This document shows positions 27,903 through 36,827 of a stretch of 64,000 bases of DNA, one piece after another. Origin of the DNA: Prevotella sp. oral taxon 475 (GTDB lineage Bacteria > Bacteroidota > Bacteroidia > Bacteroidales > Bacteroidaceae); the NCBI RefSeq assembly GCF_018127805.1, contig NZ_CP072334.1:62001-126000 (forward strand), written 5' to 3'. The notes beneath the pieces are model-generated. The model saw only the letters and a program-made list of their open reading frames with translations. It searched no databases and was not told the origin of the DNA. The stretch's first letter is position 1. Every line of letters begins with the position of its first letter. The position numbers and the translations under genes are program-made.

Positions 27903-28117
27903 AGTTTTTTTAAAAAAGTTATCTTTAATCCAATAAAATGTTATAATCCTGCATATTTATGCGAGTTAGGCTCTGTTTTCACCCTTTTTTCTTCTTATTT
28001 GTTATGTGATGTGTGTCGGCCTCTTGAAGCGAAGTGTCAGAATGGGGGGTGATGAAGTAGTCAGGAGGAGAGAAATGAGTGGTAAAGAGGGGAGGAGTAG
28101 GTGAATGCATGCTCACC

Positions 28118-28194
28118 AACAACCCCATGGGGTTGGTCTGTTGGTGCCATTGTATGTAAGAAAGGCCTCGAGCAAACCGGGAAATGGGTTAACT
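28118..28194. repeat. Dispersed repeat shared with 49008-49140
   Basis: Begins with the small palindrome AACAACCCCATGGGGTTGG and continues with a tract resembling the one before element G (GGGGTTGTTGGC...AAGAATG). It lies directly before the leader of element F, so F and G share a longer composite repeat. The stretch 27903-28117 to its left holds nothing I can identify. Confidence 0.6.
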
Positions 28195-28366
28195 GAAATG
28201 CGGTTGTTGGCGTAAAAGAATTTGAGATTGATCTTAAGGGTCGGTAAGTGTTTGAATTTCAAGATGTTACTAAGCGTATTTCAAAAGCTAAGAAAACGAG
28301 GCGCAAAAGCTAAGAAAACGCAATGCGTTTTCTTAGCTTTTGCCATCCCATCTCTTAGCTTTTGTA
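28195..28366 (+). repeat. 22-bp x 4 intergenic element, copy F
   Basis: Cores are centred at 28290, 28312, 28334 and 28356; order CTAAG, CTAAG, CTTAG, CTTAG. Cores 2 and 3 form a perfect 41-bp palindrome (20-nt arms 28303-28322 and 28324-28343 around one base). The leader (about 85 bp) is on the left. Confidence 0.93.
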
Positions 28367-28500
28367 TAGTGTGTTTTTAACTTCTGCATCAGTTGGGGAC
28401 GATCCACAAGCCTAAAGGGATGTTTGTTTGGGTCTCCTTAGTTAGAGAGGTGGGAGCAGTTTGGATTTGTTCTTTCCATGATTCGTGGCTTCATTGCCCA

Positions 28501-29145
28501 TTAAATCTGCCCAGCTTCCACTTGCAAAACCACTCGTTCAGTGAGTCGATCGACCCCTTCCGGCTCATACTCTTTCTTCAAACTGGCTCCGAAAAACCAG
28601 GCAAAGGTTTGGTAAAAACCGGCGCGTACGGGGCCAAGAAAGGCTTGGATGAGATGGTAGGACGAGGAACTGCATTCGCGGTAGACCAGTTTGATGAGCA
28701 GTTTTCCCTGTGCGTAGGTGAGTTTCTTCATCCTTGGGGTGTATTCTCGTTTGATGTCGGCCTCCACTTTCTTCATATGCGCCTCTCGTGCTTTCTTGTT
28801 GGGCAGGGTTTGAAGATACTCGTAGGTCTCAATAATCATCCGATTGCACTCTTTGGCAATGGGCAACACCTTCTTGACGTTATAAACCAGGCGATTGTAA
28901 GCGGCCCGCTGGCGTTCGTCTTTCAGTTCGAGAGGCGGATAAACATACACGTTGTTGAGTTCGACATAAGGAATGCTGTCGCCATTTTGCAACACTTTGC
29001 TCACCCGCACCATCGGTACGAAGGTGGGATTGTTCATGTCTACCTCCCGATCTTCGGGGTTCACAGGTTGTGGGTCGGGGCTTTGAGCCGGCAATATACA
29101 GGTCCAGCACAGGGCCAGGAGCAGGAGTAACAGTTGGCGTTTCAT
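28501..29145 (-). CDS. DUF4294 domain-containing protein
   Basis: 214 residues from the ATG at 29145, which starts a clean signal peptide (MKRQLLLLLLALCWTCILPA). The secreted domain carries GDSIPYVELNNVYVYPPLEL and YNVKKVLPIAKECNRMI, which I recognise as the DUF4294 type found across Bacteroidetes. It has no known function. The hydrophobic leader and small size suggest a periplasmic protein. Divergent from the glycosyltransferase gene; a -7 element (TATTTTTG on the minus strand, 29231-29224) lies 79 nt upstream. Confidence 0.85.
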   Translation of the reverse strand: MKRQLLLLLLALCWTCILPAQSPDPQPVNPEDREVDMNNPTFVPMVRVSKVLQNGDSIPYVELNNVYVYPPLELKDERQRAAYNRLVYNVKKVLPIAKECNRMIIETYEYLQTLPNKKAREAHMKKVEADIKREYTPRMKKLTYAQGKLLIKLVYRECSSSSYHLIQAFLGPVRAGFYQTFAWFFGASLKKEYEPEGVDRLTERVVLQVEAGQI

Positions 29146-29273
29146 CTTTTTTCCTCTTTGATGCTTGTCTTTTCGGCGAAGATTCCGCTTTCGGACGCTC
29201 GCTTCACAACAGATAATGTGCTGCAAAAATAGCCATTATTTTTTGTTGGAAAGGGCGTTGCGATATTAATTTG

Positions 29274-29281
29274 TAACTTTG
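29274..29281 (+). promoter_or_regulatory. -7 element of glycosyltransferase gene
   Basis: TAACTTTG, 7 nt before the ATG at 29289, which implies a nearly leaderless message. No TTTG at the correct -33 distance. Confidence 0.5.
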
Positions 29282-29288
29282 CAGCACG

Positions 29289-30437
29289 ATGAATGCAGAA
29301 AGAAAAACGATTGTTGGCTTTGATGCCAAACGCATTGTTCGCAACGGAACGGGGCTTGGAGCTTATGGTCGGACGCTGGTCAATGCGTTGTCGGCCTTGG
29401 GAGACGACCTTCGGTTGCTGCTCTACGCACCCGACGAAGGCCGAAAAGAACTCACCAGTCAGCTCACAACAGCTCGTAACGTGCAGTGGGTTTACCCCGT
29501 GCGGGCCCGAAACGCACTGACCAAGGCTTGGTGGCGCAGCAAAGGCATCGTGGAAGACTTGAAAAGAGACGGCGTCTGCCTCTTCCACGGCCTCTCGGGC
29601 GAACTTCCACAGGGCATCCGCAAGGCGGGCATACCGGCCATTGTCACCATACACGACCTGATCTTTATGCGTCATCCCGAGTATTATCATTGGTGGGACG
29701 CGTGGATCTATACCCGTAAGTTTCGCCAAACGCTGAAGGAGGCGCAGCGTATCATCGCTATCAGCGAGTGTACCAAGCGCGATATTGTGGAGCTGGGACG
29801 TTTTCCGGCCGAACGAATCGAAGTGATTTATCAAAGCTGCGGCACGAGATTCGCCGGTCGTCAGGCGGAGAAGCATCTGCACGAGGTGGCCCGGCGGTGG
29901 CAACTTCCTGCGCGTTTCGTGCTCAACGTGGGTACCATCGAGGCGCGGAAAAACATCCTCTTGGCCGTCAAGGCTCTGCCGTTACTACCCGAGGATGTGC
30001 ATTTGGTGGTGGTAGGACGGTGCACCGGCTATGGAGAAAAGGTGAAAAGGCAGGCCCAGCGGTTGGGGGTGGCTCCTCGGTTGCACTTCCTTCATGGCGT
30101 GTGCAACGAAGATCTGCCCGCCGTCTATCAGTTGGCCGAGGCCTTTGTTTATCCCTCTCGCTACGAAGGATTCGGTTTGCCCATCATCGAAGCCATACAA
30201 AGCGGTCTGCCGGTGGTGGCCTGCACGGGTTCGTGTCTGGAGGAAGCGGGCGGTCCGCACTGTCTATACGTGGCCCCGGACGACGTGGAAGGGATGGCTC
30301 ACGCCCTGCATCAATCGCTGAAAGGTGCCCCCGGAAGAGACGAACGCATCGAGAAAAGCCGAGCTTATGTGCGGAAGTTTGAAAATAAAGATGTGGCCAG
30401 CCAAGTGAAAAATCTGTATCGACAGATGGGAAGATGA
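29289..30437 (+). CDS. Glycosyltransferase family 4 (GT-B fold)
   Basis: 382 residues. The C-terminal half carries the retaining GT4 signature: VLNVGTIEARKN, then EAFVYPSRYEGFGLPIIEA with the E-x7-E pair, and GLPVVACTGSCLEEAGG. These bind the nucleotide-sugar donor. The N-terminal half (acceptor side) has LFHGLSGELPQGIRKAG and TIHDLIFMRHPEYY. It probably adds a hexose to a cell-surface glycan. It stands alone, so donor and acceptor are unknown. Confidence 0.93.
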   Translation: MNAERKTIVGFDAKRIVRNGTGLGAYGRTLVNALSALGDDLRLLLYAPDEGRKELTSQLTTARNVQWVYPVRARNALTKAWWRSKGIVEDLKRDGVCLFHGLSGELPQGIRKAGIPAIVTIHDLIFMRHPEYYHWWDAWIYTRKFRQTLKEAQRIIAISECTKRDIVELGRFPAERIEVIYQSCGTRFAGRQAEKHLHEVARRWQLPARFVLNVGTIEARKNILLAVKALPLLPEDVHLVVVGRCTGYGEKVKRQAQRLGVAPRLHFLHGVCNEDLPAVYQLAEAFVYPSRYEGFGLPIIEAIQSGLPVVACTGSCLEEAGGPHCLYVAPDDVEGMAHALHQSLKGAPGRDERIEKSRAYVRKFENKDVASQVKNLYRQMGR

Positions 30438-30614
30438 CGAACGCTGTGTGAACAGGTCGGGAAGTGGGAAGAAACAGCTGTCTGTATCTTTATCCTTTCC
30501 TTGTAAACGCTTCGGATCCGAAAAGATGAATAAATCGAAATCTTGTCTATCTCGATTATAATCACTACCTTTGCCTGCGTGAAAGCAAGAATATCGACTT
30601 GTTTTAATAATGAT

Positions 30615-30684
30615 AAGTTGCAGAAAAGTCCCATCTTTTCTGCAACTTCTCGTGCAAATTATTTGGCTGTCTCAAATAATTTGC
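30615..30684. promoter_or_regulatory. Two perfect hairpins before the AC repeat
   Basis: Hairpin 1: AAGTTGCAGAAAAG (30615-30628) with its exact complement at 30635-30648. Hairpin 2: GCAAATTATTTG (30654-30665) with its complement at 30673-30684. Neither is followed by a T-run. They stand side by side just upstream of the (AC)22 tract. Confidence 0.75.
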
Positions 30685-30732
<48 letters not shown>

Positions 30733-30796
30733 TCGAGCGACATATAGATGTTTGCGTGTATGCGTGCGTAAGTTACAAACTTATACTTAGAAAAAT

Positions 30797-30834
30797 AATC
30801 AGCATAGAAATTCTACGGAATTCCTATGCTGATT
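30797..30834. promoter_or_regulatory. Hairpin between AC repeat and fimbrillin locus
   Basis: AATCAGCATAG (30797-30807) pairs with CTATGCTGATT (30824-30834), with a further AATTC/GAATT inside. No T-run follows, so it may be an attenuator, a regulator site or a processing signal. Confidence 0.6.
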
Positions 30835-30881
30835 TGTGTGTTATTCAATAGATTTCTTTTAGAATTAAACTCAATAGGAAA

Positions 30882-31088
30882 ATGAACAGAAGAGTAAATT
30901 TAAGAAGAGTTGAAGAACTTCTTCAACAGGTAAACGACAAAATGTTATATACCGTGCCTATGTGTAAAGTGATAAAGATAGAGAGCGAAGGATTGATCTG
31001 CTCATCTGTAACGGGTTCTGAAACAGGTAACCGACAACAGCAATGGGAGGAAGAAGAAATCGAAGAAGGAGGTGAAGACGAACTGTAA
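30882..31088 (+). CDS. Small protein upstream of fimbrillin
   Basis: 68 residues with no signal peptide and a very acidic tail (EEEEIEEGGEDEL). The segment VPMCKVIKIESEGLICSS resembles short Prevotella proteins with an I-x-x-E-x-E-G-L-x-C core, which I recall as frequent near surface-protein genes. Function unknown. It lies 37 nt before the fimbrillin gene on the same strand, so the two may share a message. Confidence 0.6.
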   Translation: MNRRVNLRRVEELLQQVNDKMLYTVPMCKVIKIESEGLICSSVTGSETGNRQQQWEEEEIEEGGEDEL

Positions 31089-31125
31089 ACCTAAAAGGTA
31101 GATTTCAATGAAAGGATAATAAAAA

Positions 31126-32805
31126 ATGAATATGAAGACCTTTAATAAGAAAATGAGAAGAAATAAATTAACAATAACTGTCGGCTTGCTATTTTGGGGC
31201 TGGTTGGCAGTATCCTGCAGCAACGATACAGACCAAGAGATTCAAAACAATCAGGTGATAAATGCTGGTAACGTCAGCTTCTCGTTGAGAGAAGAAACTT
31301 TCGAGTCGGCAGTGGAAATAGACACGCGTGCCATCTCTACTATTCGAGATACGGTAGACATCGGAAACGGACTGGAAGCCGAAGTAAGTGTCGAGGCAGA
31401 CTCTTCGGTTGCTCTTCCACGGGCAACAACACGTGCCACCGAACCTCTGCAAGAGGGCACTTATCACATCTATGCTTTCCAAAGCGGAGCACTAAAAGGC
31501 TCACTGACATGTACTATGGCTGGTGGAAAGCTTTCTTCGACAGGCAAGATGTATCTTCCTCATGGGACATATGACTTTATTTGTGTGAACGAACAAGTGA
31601 CCTATCATGCTGCCACTGCTTCTTTCAGCGTGAAACGCGGTGATGCTTTAGTGGCTGTTTTACAAGGAAAGAGCATTAACCAAGATCCGAAACAACAGGT
31701 GGATTTTGAGTTGAAACACCTCACTGCGCGGGCAAAGATCAAGTTGGAAACCTATTGGCCCATCAAAAATATCAAGGCAACAACTCAACTGTTGGCTACT
31801 GCTACACAACAACGGGCAGTAGCAACCTTTACAGCAGCTAATCCAACGTCTATTACTTACACCACAGGTGAGGTGAAAGATACCTACGCTTTGGCAGATG
31901 CCACTGAGGAAGCAGCGAACTATACTTATGCTGCTCTGAGTAAGAACTGGCAGTATTACTTTCCCGAAACCGATGCCACGAAGTTCCAAATGGTAATGAC
32001 CAGTGGGGATAAGCTCTATCGTCGCGATGTTGCCGGTGCGAAGATAGCACTGAAAGGCTTATCGTCTATGCTTCCTAACAAGTCGTATATTATTAAGGCA
32101 CGATTGCTATATAAATTCCAATATCTCTTCTCTGATGGCACAACTGGTACATTGGCATGGGGAAATATTCAAGGAAAGAAAGCCGTTGCAGCAATGGTCA
32201 GTACTGACAAAGCTATTGCATTGACCGACGCAGGGTCAGCAAATGGCTATTGGTGGAGCACAGATCCAACGCAACAACAGACCCCGCACATGTATCAAGG
32301 CTTCACTGCTTGGTATAATAATTATGATGGTTACAACCTCACCTGGACTGCATCGACTACCCTTCCCACTCACCTTGTCAAAGCAAACGATCCGGTTAAC
32401 TTCCCTGCTTTTTACCAAGCCGGGCATTACCAGCCCTTGCATACATTGACAGCTCCTGCTGGAAAACTTAGCGAATGGTATCTACCGACAATTGGCGAAT
32501 GGAAAGTTGCCTTCATTGCATTGGGTAATTATGATGCAACCAAACTGACCAATTGGGGCGGAAGCACCTCTATTCATTGGGATACACCCCTTGTAAAGAC
32601 CGTATTTGTTCAAGCCGGAGGCACTTCTCCTCTATGGTATAAAAATGGAGGGACAGCAGGTTGGTATTGGTCGAGCTCAGAATACTCTGTAACAAGTGCT
32701 CTACACGTCATTTTTTATCCACAAAATCAGTATGGTGCGTGGTGGGCAGGTAATCCTAAAAAAACACTTATGCGTGTTCGCCCATTCATCATCAAGAAGT
32801 CTTAA
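31126..32805 (+). CDS. Fimbrillin-family lipoprotein with DUF1566-like C-terminus
   Basis: 559 residues. A lipoprotein signal peptide with lipobox LAVSC (Cys31) is followed by a fimbrillin-like region (YHIYAFQSGALKGSL, then FELKHLTARAKIKLE, about 100-330). The C-terminal 200 residues are rich in Trp and Tyr (WYLPTIGEWK, YWSSSEYSV, MRVRPF), which matches the DUF1566/Lcl-type domain attached to many Bacteroidetes surface lipoproteins. It is probably a surface fimbrial or adhesin subunit, but no other fimbrial genes are nearby. The locus is visibly more AT-rich than its neighbours, which hints at transfer. Confidence 0.8.
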   Translation: MNMKTFNKKMRRNKLTITVGLLFWGWLAVSCSNDTDQEIQNNQVINAGNVSFSLREETFESAVEIDTRAISTIRDTVDIGNGLEAEVSVEADSSVALPRATTRATEPLQEGTYHIYAFQSGALKGSLTCTMAGGKLSSTGKMYLPHGTYDFICVNEQVTYHAATASFSVKRGDALVAVLQGKSINQDPKQQVDFELKHLTARAKIKLETYWPIKNIKATTQLLATATQQRAVATFTAANPTSITYTTGEVKDTYALADATEEAANYTYAALSKNWQYYFPETDATKFQMVMTSGDKLYRRDVAGAKIALKGLSSMLPNKSYIIKARLLYKFQYLFSDGTTGTLAWGNIQGKKAVAAMVSTDKAIALTDAGSANGYWWSTDPTQQQTPHMYQGFTAWYNNYDGYNLTWTASTTLPTHLVKANDPVNFPAFYQAGHYQPLHTLTAPAGKLSEWYLPTIGEWKVAFIALGNYDATKLTNWGGSTSIHWDTPLVKTVFVQAGGTSPLWYKNGGTAGWYWSSSEYSVTSALHVIFYPQNQYGAWWAGNPKKTLMRVRPFIIKKS

Positions 32806-32896
32806 AAGAAGATTTCTACACCCATTCTTTGCTCATTCATTTCTAAGAAGCATTTAAAAATGGGTACATACTGCTCAAAAAGTACCTTTTGAGCTT

Positions 32897-32963
32897 TCTC
32901 CCCTGTCGGTTGATTCTCAAAACATCAGTTTTCAGGTCTTCTGATAGGGGAGATTGTTTTTTC
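32897..32963 (+). terminator. Terminator after fimbrillin gene
   Basis: TCTCCCCT (32897-32904) pairs with AGGGGAGA (32946-32953), extended by GTC/GAT pairs, and a TTGTTTTTT tract follows. Confidence 0.75.
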
Positions 32964-33203
32964 TTCCTTAACTTTCTTCTCTTTGGTTAATGGTTCAAAG
33001 CAACAAGATTTTTATTAAATTAAATCGATAAAATCAAGTTTGTTCACGCAGTTTCGTTGTAAGAGAATGTATCCTTTTAAAAAGGAAAGGCCCTGCAATC
33101 TTGCCAAGAAAGAATAGATTATTCAAGATCCTAAGTCCGAGATTCGAAACTTATAATCTTTTAAAGTTATCAATTTAAAACGATTATTGTCAAATATAAT
33201 TCG

Positions 33204-33211
33204 TATCTTTG
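33204..33211 (+). promoter_or_regulatory. -7 element upstream of cutC leader
   Basis: TATCTTTG, a consensus -7 element, 211 bp before cutC. The -33 side is poor. The 220 bp to its left (32980-33200) is AT-rich and holds no gene I can see. Confidence 0.55.
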
Positions 33212-33212
33212 C

Positions 33213-33421
33213 CGTGCAACGGGTGGTGTCGAGCCTGCGTTGCACCGACTCCCCATGGAAGAGCTGTTGTCTTTTGGCTTTTGAAACCTGTTCTATGACC
33301 GAGCCTTGGGTATGAAAATTCTTTGAAAGAGCACCTTGAAAAAATGTTGCTCTGTCTCTTGTTGGGCGTGAAAACGCCTACTTCGGAAAACAAAATAAAC
33401 GACCATTGAAAAGAACGAAGT
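33213..33421 (+). ncRNA. Structured leader or small RNA upstream of cutC
   Basis: About 205 nt between a consensus -7 element and the cutC start with no good open frame. It opens with a stem GTGCAACG/CGTTGCAC enclosing a GC-rich loop, followed later by AGAGCA/TGCTCT and GGCG/CGCC hairpins. It could be a long 5' leader or a stand-alone RNA; there is no intrinsic terminator before cutC, which favours a leader. I do not recognise a riboswitch family. Confidence 0.4.
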
Positions 33422-34177
33422 ATGAATCCAACCAACAACCTATTGCAATTTGAAGTGTGCGCCAATAGCGTGGAGAGCTGTTTGGCTGCCCAAGAAGGCG
33501 GTGCCAACCGAGTGGAGCTCTGCGCCAGCATACCCGAAGGAGGGACAACACCCTCGTATGGCGAGATCATGGCTGCCCGAGAGGTGCTCAACCGCACCCG
33601 ATTGCATGTGATCATACGGCCGAGAGGGGGCGATTTCACCTACTCGGACTTAGAAATGAAACGCATGCTGGCCGACATCGACCTGTGTAGGCGAGCGGGT
33701 GTGGATGGAGTGGTGTTCGGATGTCTTACCGCAGGGGGCGAAATAGACATGGAGAAAAATGCGATCCTGAAGCATCAGGCGGGCGATATGTCTGTCACCT
33801 TTCATCGGGCGTTCGACCGTTGCAGCAAACCTTACGAGGCTTTGGAATGCTTAGTGGAACTGGGCGTGGACCGTGTGCTCACCTCTGGACAGCAGCGCAC
33901 GGCCGAAAAGGGTATTCGTTTGCTGTACGAACTACAAAAAAGAGCCGGAAACCGTCTCTCCGTGATGGCCGGATGTGGCGTGAACGAACGCAACATTTTC
34001 AAGATTTATGTGGAAACCAATATTCAGGAGTTCCATTTCTCGGCCCGCGAAAGTATACCCTCGCCTTGTAGTTACATGGACAAGGGAGTGTTGATGGGTA
34101 CAAGAGAATATGATGAAAAATATATCGAGGTGACTACTGCCCGAAGAGTGATGCACACGATTGCGGCTCTGGCTTAA
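33422..34177 (+). CDS. cutC: CutC family protein
   Basis: 251 residues, a TIM-barrel protein. The N-terminal signature is FEVCANSVESCLAAQEGGANRVELC, then IRPRGGDFTYSDLE and VTFHRAFDR. CutC was first linked to copper homeostasis in E. coli, but its biochemical role is not settled. The transglutaminase-like gene starts 16 nt after its stop, so the two are co-transcribed behind a leader of about 205 nt. Confidence 0.93.
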   Translation: MNPTNNLLQFEVCANSVESCLAAQEGGANRVELCASIPEGGTTPSYGEIMAAREVLNRTRLHVIIRPRGGDFTYSDLEMKRMLADIDLCRRAGVDGVVFGCLTAGGEIDMEKNAILKHQAGDMSVTFHRAFDRCSKPYEALECLVELGVDRVLTSGQQRTAEKGIRLLYELQKRAGNRLSVMAGCGVNERNIFKIYVETNIQEFHFSARESIPSPCSYMDKGVLMGTREYDEKYIEVTTARRVMHTIAALA

Positions 34178-34193
34178 CAAGGAAGTAAAGAAG

Positions 34194-36800
34194 ATGAAGA
34201 GAAGATTTGCGATTTTGCTGATGGGTATGTGTCTTTGCTGTCTGCAAATGGTAGCATCGGAACACTTCATTTCCGATGTTCGCTATCGTGTAGTGGTGGA
34301 GAAGGCTTTTCATCAGAAGATGAATCTTGTAGGCAAGGGCTTCTTCTGCCTTGAGGGTTTACGGCCTACTGTGGAGGAGAAAGAGGCTCTCGAGTTTTTA
34401 TATGCCTATATGCCGGTGGCTGATGTTACGGATTATCCCACTTCTTTCTTTCTCGACAACGTGCGCACGACGTTAAAGGTGCGCCGCACCATGCCGTGGG
34501 GAGGAAGCGTTCCCGAGCTTCTCTTCCGCCATTTTGTGCTGCCCATACGGGTGAACAACGAAAATCTGGATAGTGCCCGCATGGTGTTGTATGGCGAACT
34601 GCGGGAGAGGGTGAGCGGATTGAGCATGAAAGAGGCGATATTGGAGGTGAACCACTGGTGCCATGAGCATGTGACGTATCAGCCATCCAATGCCCGCACG
34701 CTCTCGCCGCTGGCTTGTATGAAGACGGCCATTGGACGTTGCGGCGAGGAAAGTACTTTTGCTGTGGCGGCATTGCGGGCCGTGGGAATCCCGGCCAGAC
34801 AGGTTTACACGCCACGTTGGGCGCATACTGACGACAATCATGCCTGGGTAGAGGCGTGGGCAGACGGAGAGTGGCACTTCATCGGGGCTTGTGAGCCGGA
34901 ACCTGTGCTCGACTTGGGATGGTTTAATCAGCCTGCTTCGCGTGCCTTACTGATGCACACGAAGGCGTTTGGCGACTATCGGGGCGACGAGGAGGTGATG
35001 CTGCGCACATCGAACTATACCGAAATCAACCTCATCGGCAACTATGCGCCTACTGCTCGCATCGACTTCCAGGTGGTGAGTGCCGCAGGAGAACCGGTGG
35101 AAGGGGCGCAGGTGGAATTCAAAATCTATAATTACGCGGAGTTTTATACGGCGGTCAATAAATACACTGATCAGCACGGACGCACGTTTCTCACAGCGGG
35201 TAGGGGTGATATGGTGGTATGGGCATCGAAGAACGGGGCCTACGGATGGGTTAAGGCTTCGTTCGGAAAGGATAAGGAGCTGACCATCCGGCTGACCAGA
35301 AACGAAAAGATGGAGGCGGAACAACGCGTGGGAGCGTTGGATTCGCTGGACATCGTTCCGCCCGCATCTTGTACCCAGATGCCCCAAGTGCCGGAGGAGA
35401 TGGCCGAGAAAAACAGGAAGCGATTGGCCGAGGAGGACCGTATCAGGAAGAGTTATGAGGCTACGTTCTATCAAGGTGGTGCTAATCATGGTTTGGAGAA
35501 CTATCTGCGGCGTGCAAGAGGTAATTGGCGAACTATCGAACGCTTTATCAATCGACATCCGGATCGGCCGCTGCGGGTAGAAAAACTTCTGTCTACCCTC
35601 TGCGATAAAGATCTGCACGACATCTCGCTGTCTATTCTCGAAGATCATTTCCTGGCCGAAAGCGACCAGTTAGATCCTCGGGTGGAAGACGAGATGCTGG
35701 TGCTACCCTACAAACGGGCCTTCGAGCGAGCTTTTCCCGACAGTGTTTCGCAAGGCTTCCGCCAAGATCCGGCACGGCTTGTGGCATGGACGCGGAGGCA
35801 TATCCGCCTGAATCCTGACACGAAGGCTCTGCGAATTGCACAGACTCCGATAGGGGTGTGGCGGTCGAGACTGACGGATAGTCGGTCGCGCGACATCTTT
35901 TTCGTGAGTATGGCCCGAAGTCTGGGCATTGAAGCGCGTAAAGATGCCGTGACGTCGAAGGTGCAATATCGGGAAAAAGGTGTTTGGAGGGACGTGAATT
36001 TCGAAACCGAGGAACAGAAAACGGCGGCTACAGGGCGGTTGAAACTGATGTATGCTGCTGCTAAGGGGCTGCCCGACGATCCTAAATATTACAGTCATTT
36101 CACCCTCAGCAAAATAGAAAACGGGCGGGCTCGGCTGCTTAATTTTGAGGAAGGAAGTGCCGATGGAGGCGAGGGAACTACCTGGAGCAATACTTTTCGA
36201 GAGGGAACGGTGCTGGATGAGGGCACTTATCTGTTGGTGTCGGGCACCCGACTGGCCAGTGGTGGGGTGCTTGCGGCCTATCAGTTTTTCAATATTCGGG
36301 CGGGCGAAACGACGGAATTGCCACTCGTGATGCGTCATTCGGAGAGCGAAATCAGCGTTATCGGTAGTTTCGACAGTGAGTCGAAGTTTGTGAAAGATGG
36401 GCAGGAGGTAAGTCTTCTCTCGCAGACGGGTCGCGGCTATTTCGTTGTGGCTCTGCTGGGGATGGGTGAAGAACCCTCCAATCATGCGCTGCGCGACTTG
36501 GCAAAGGCTAAGGCGACACTCGATAACTGGCAGCGACCGTTTGTATTTCTCTTTGCCAACGAACGCGAGTTAGAGCGGTTCCGCTCCGAGAATTTCGGCA
36601 CTCTGCCCTCCCGTCTCATCCTGGGTATCGATCCGGATGGGCGCATCCGTCGATCGGTGGCTGCGGCATTAAAGCTCGACAGTCCCACGCTCTCGCCTAT
36701 TTTCCTCATCGCTGATACTTTTAATCGGGTGGTCTTCATCTCGCAGGGCTACACCATCGGACTGGGAGAGCAACTCGAAAAGGTGGCGGCCAGACTCTAA
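34194..36800 (+). CDS. Secreted transglutaminase-like protein
   Basis: 868 residues from the ATG at 34194, which begins a signal peptide (MKRRFAILLMGMCLCCLQM). The transglutaminase/protease-like core lies at about 150-250: Cys183 in AIGRCGEESTFA, His216 in TDDNHAWVEAW, then WHFIGACEPEPVLD, a combination I know from Bacteroides proteins of this kind. A carboxypeptidase-regulatory-like repeat follows (about 285-360), and the last third contains a thioredoxin-like layout without a CxxC. Likely periplasmic or surface-exposed, either cross-linking or cleaving peptides; the substrate is unknown. It ends 27 bp from the convergent phosphoethanolamine transferase gene. Confidence 0.85.
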   Translation: MKRRFAILLMGMCLCCLQMVASEHFISDVRYRVVVEKAFHQKMNLVGKGFFCLEGLRPTVEEKEALEFLYAYMPVADVTDYPTSFFLDNVRTTLKVRRTMPWGGSVPELLFRHFVLPIRVNNENLDSARMVLYGELRERVSGLSMKEAILEVNHWCHEHVTYQPSNARTLSPLACMKTAIGRCGEESTFAVAALRAVGIPARQVYTPRWAHTDDNHAWVEAWADGEWHFIGACEPEPVLDLGWFNQPASRALLMHTKAFGDYRGDEEVMLRTSNYTEINLIGNYAPTARIDFQVVSAAGEPVEGAQVEFKIYNYAEFYTAVNKYTDQHGRTFLTAGRGDMVVWASKNGAYGWVKASFGKDKELTIRLTRNEKMEAEQRVGALDSLDIVPPASCTQMPQVPEEMAEKNRKRLAEEDRIRKSYEATFYQGGANHGLENYLRRARGNWRTIERFINRHPDRPLRVEKLLSTLCDKDLHDISLSILEDHFLAESDQLDPRVEDEMLVLPYKRAFERAFPDSVSQGFRQDPARLVAWTRRHIRLNPDTKALRIAQTPIGVWRSRLTDSRSRDIFFVSMARSLGIEARKDAVTSKVQYREKGVWRDVNFETEEQKTAATGRLKLMYAAAKGLPDDPKYYSHFTLSKIENGRARLLNFEEGSADGGEGTTWSNTFREGTVLDEGTYLLVSGTRLASGGVLAAYQFFNIRAGETTELPLVMRHSESEISVIGSFDSESKFVKDGQEVSLLSQTGRGYFVVALLGMGEEPSNHALRDLAKAKATLDNWQRPFVFLFANERELERFRSENFGTLPSRLILGIDPDGRIRRSVAAALKLDSPTLSPIFLIADTFNRVVFISQGYTIGLGEQLEKVAARL

Positions 36801-36827
36801 GCGGTTCGCCTCGGGTTTTTCTCTCGT

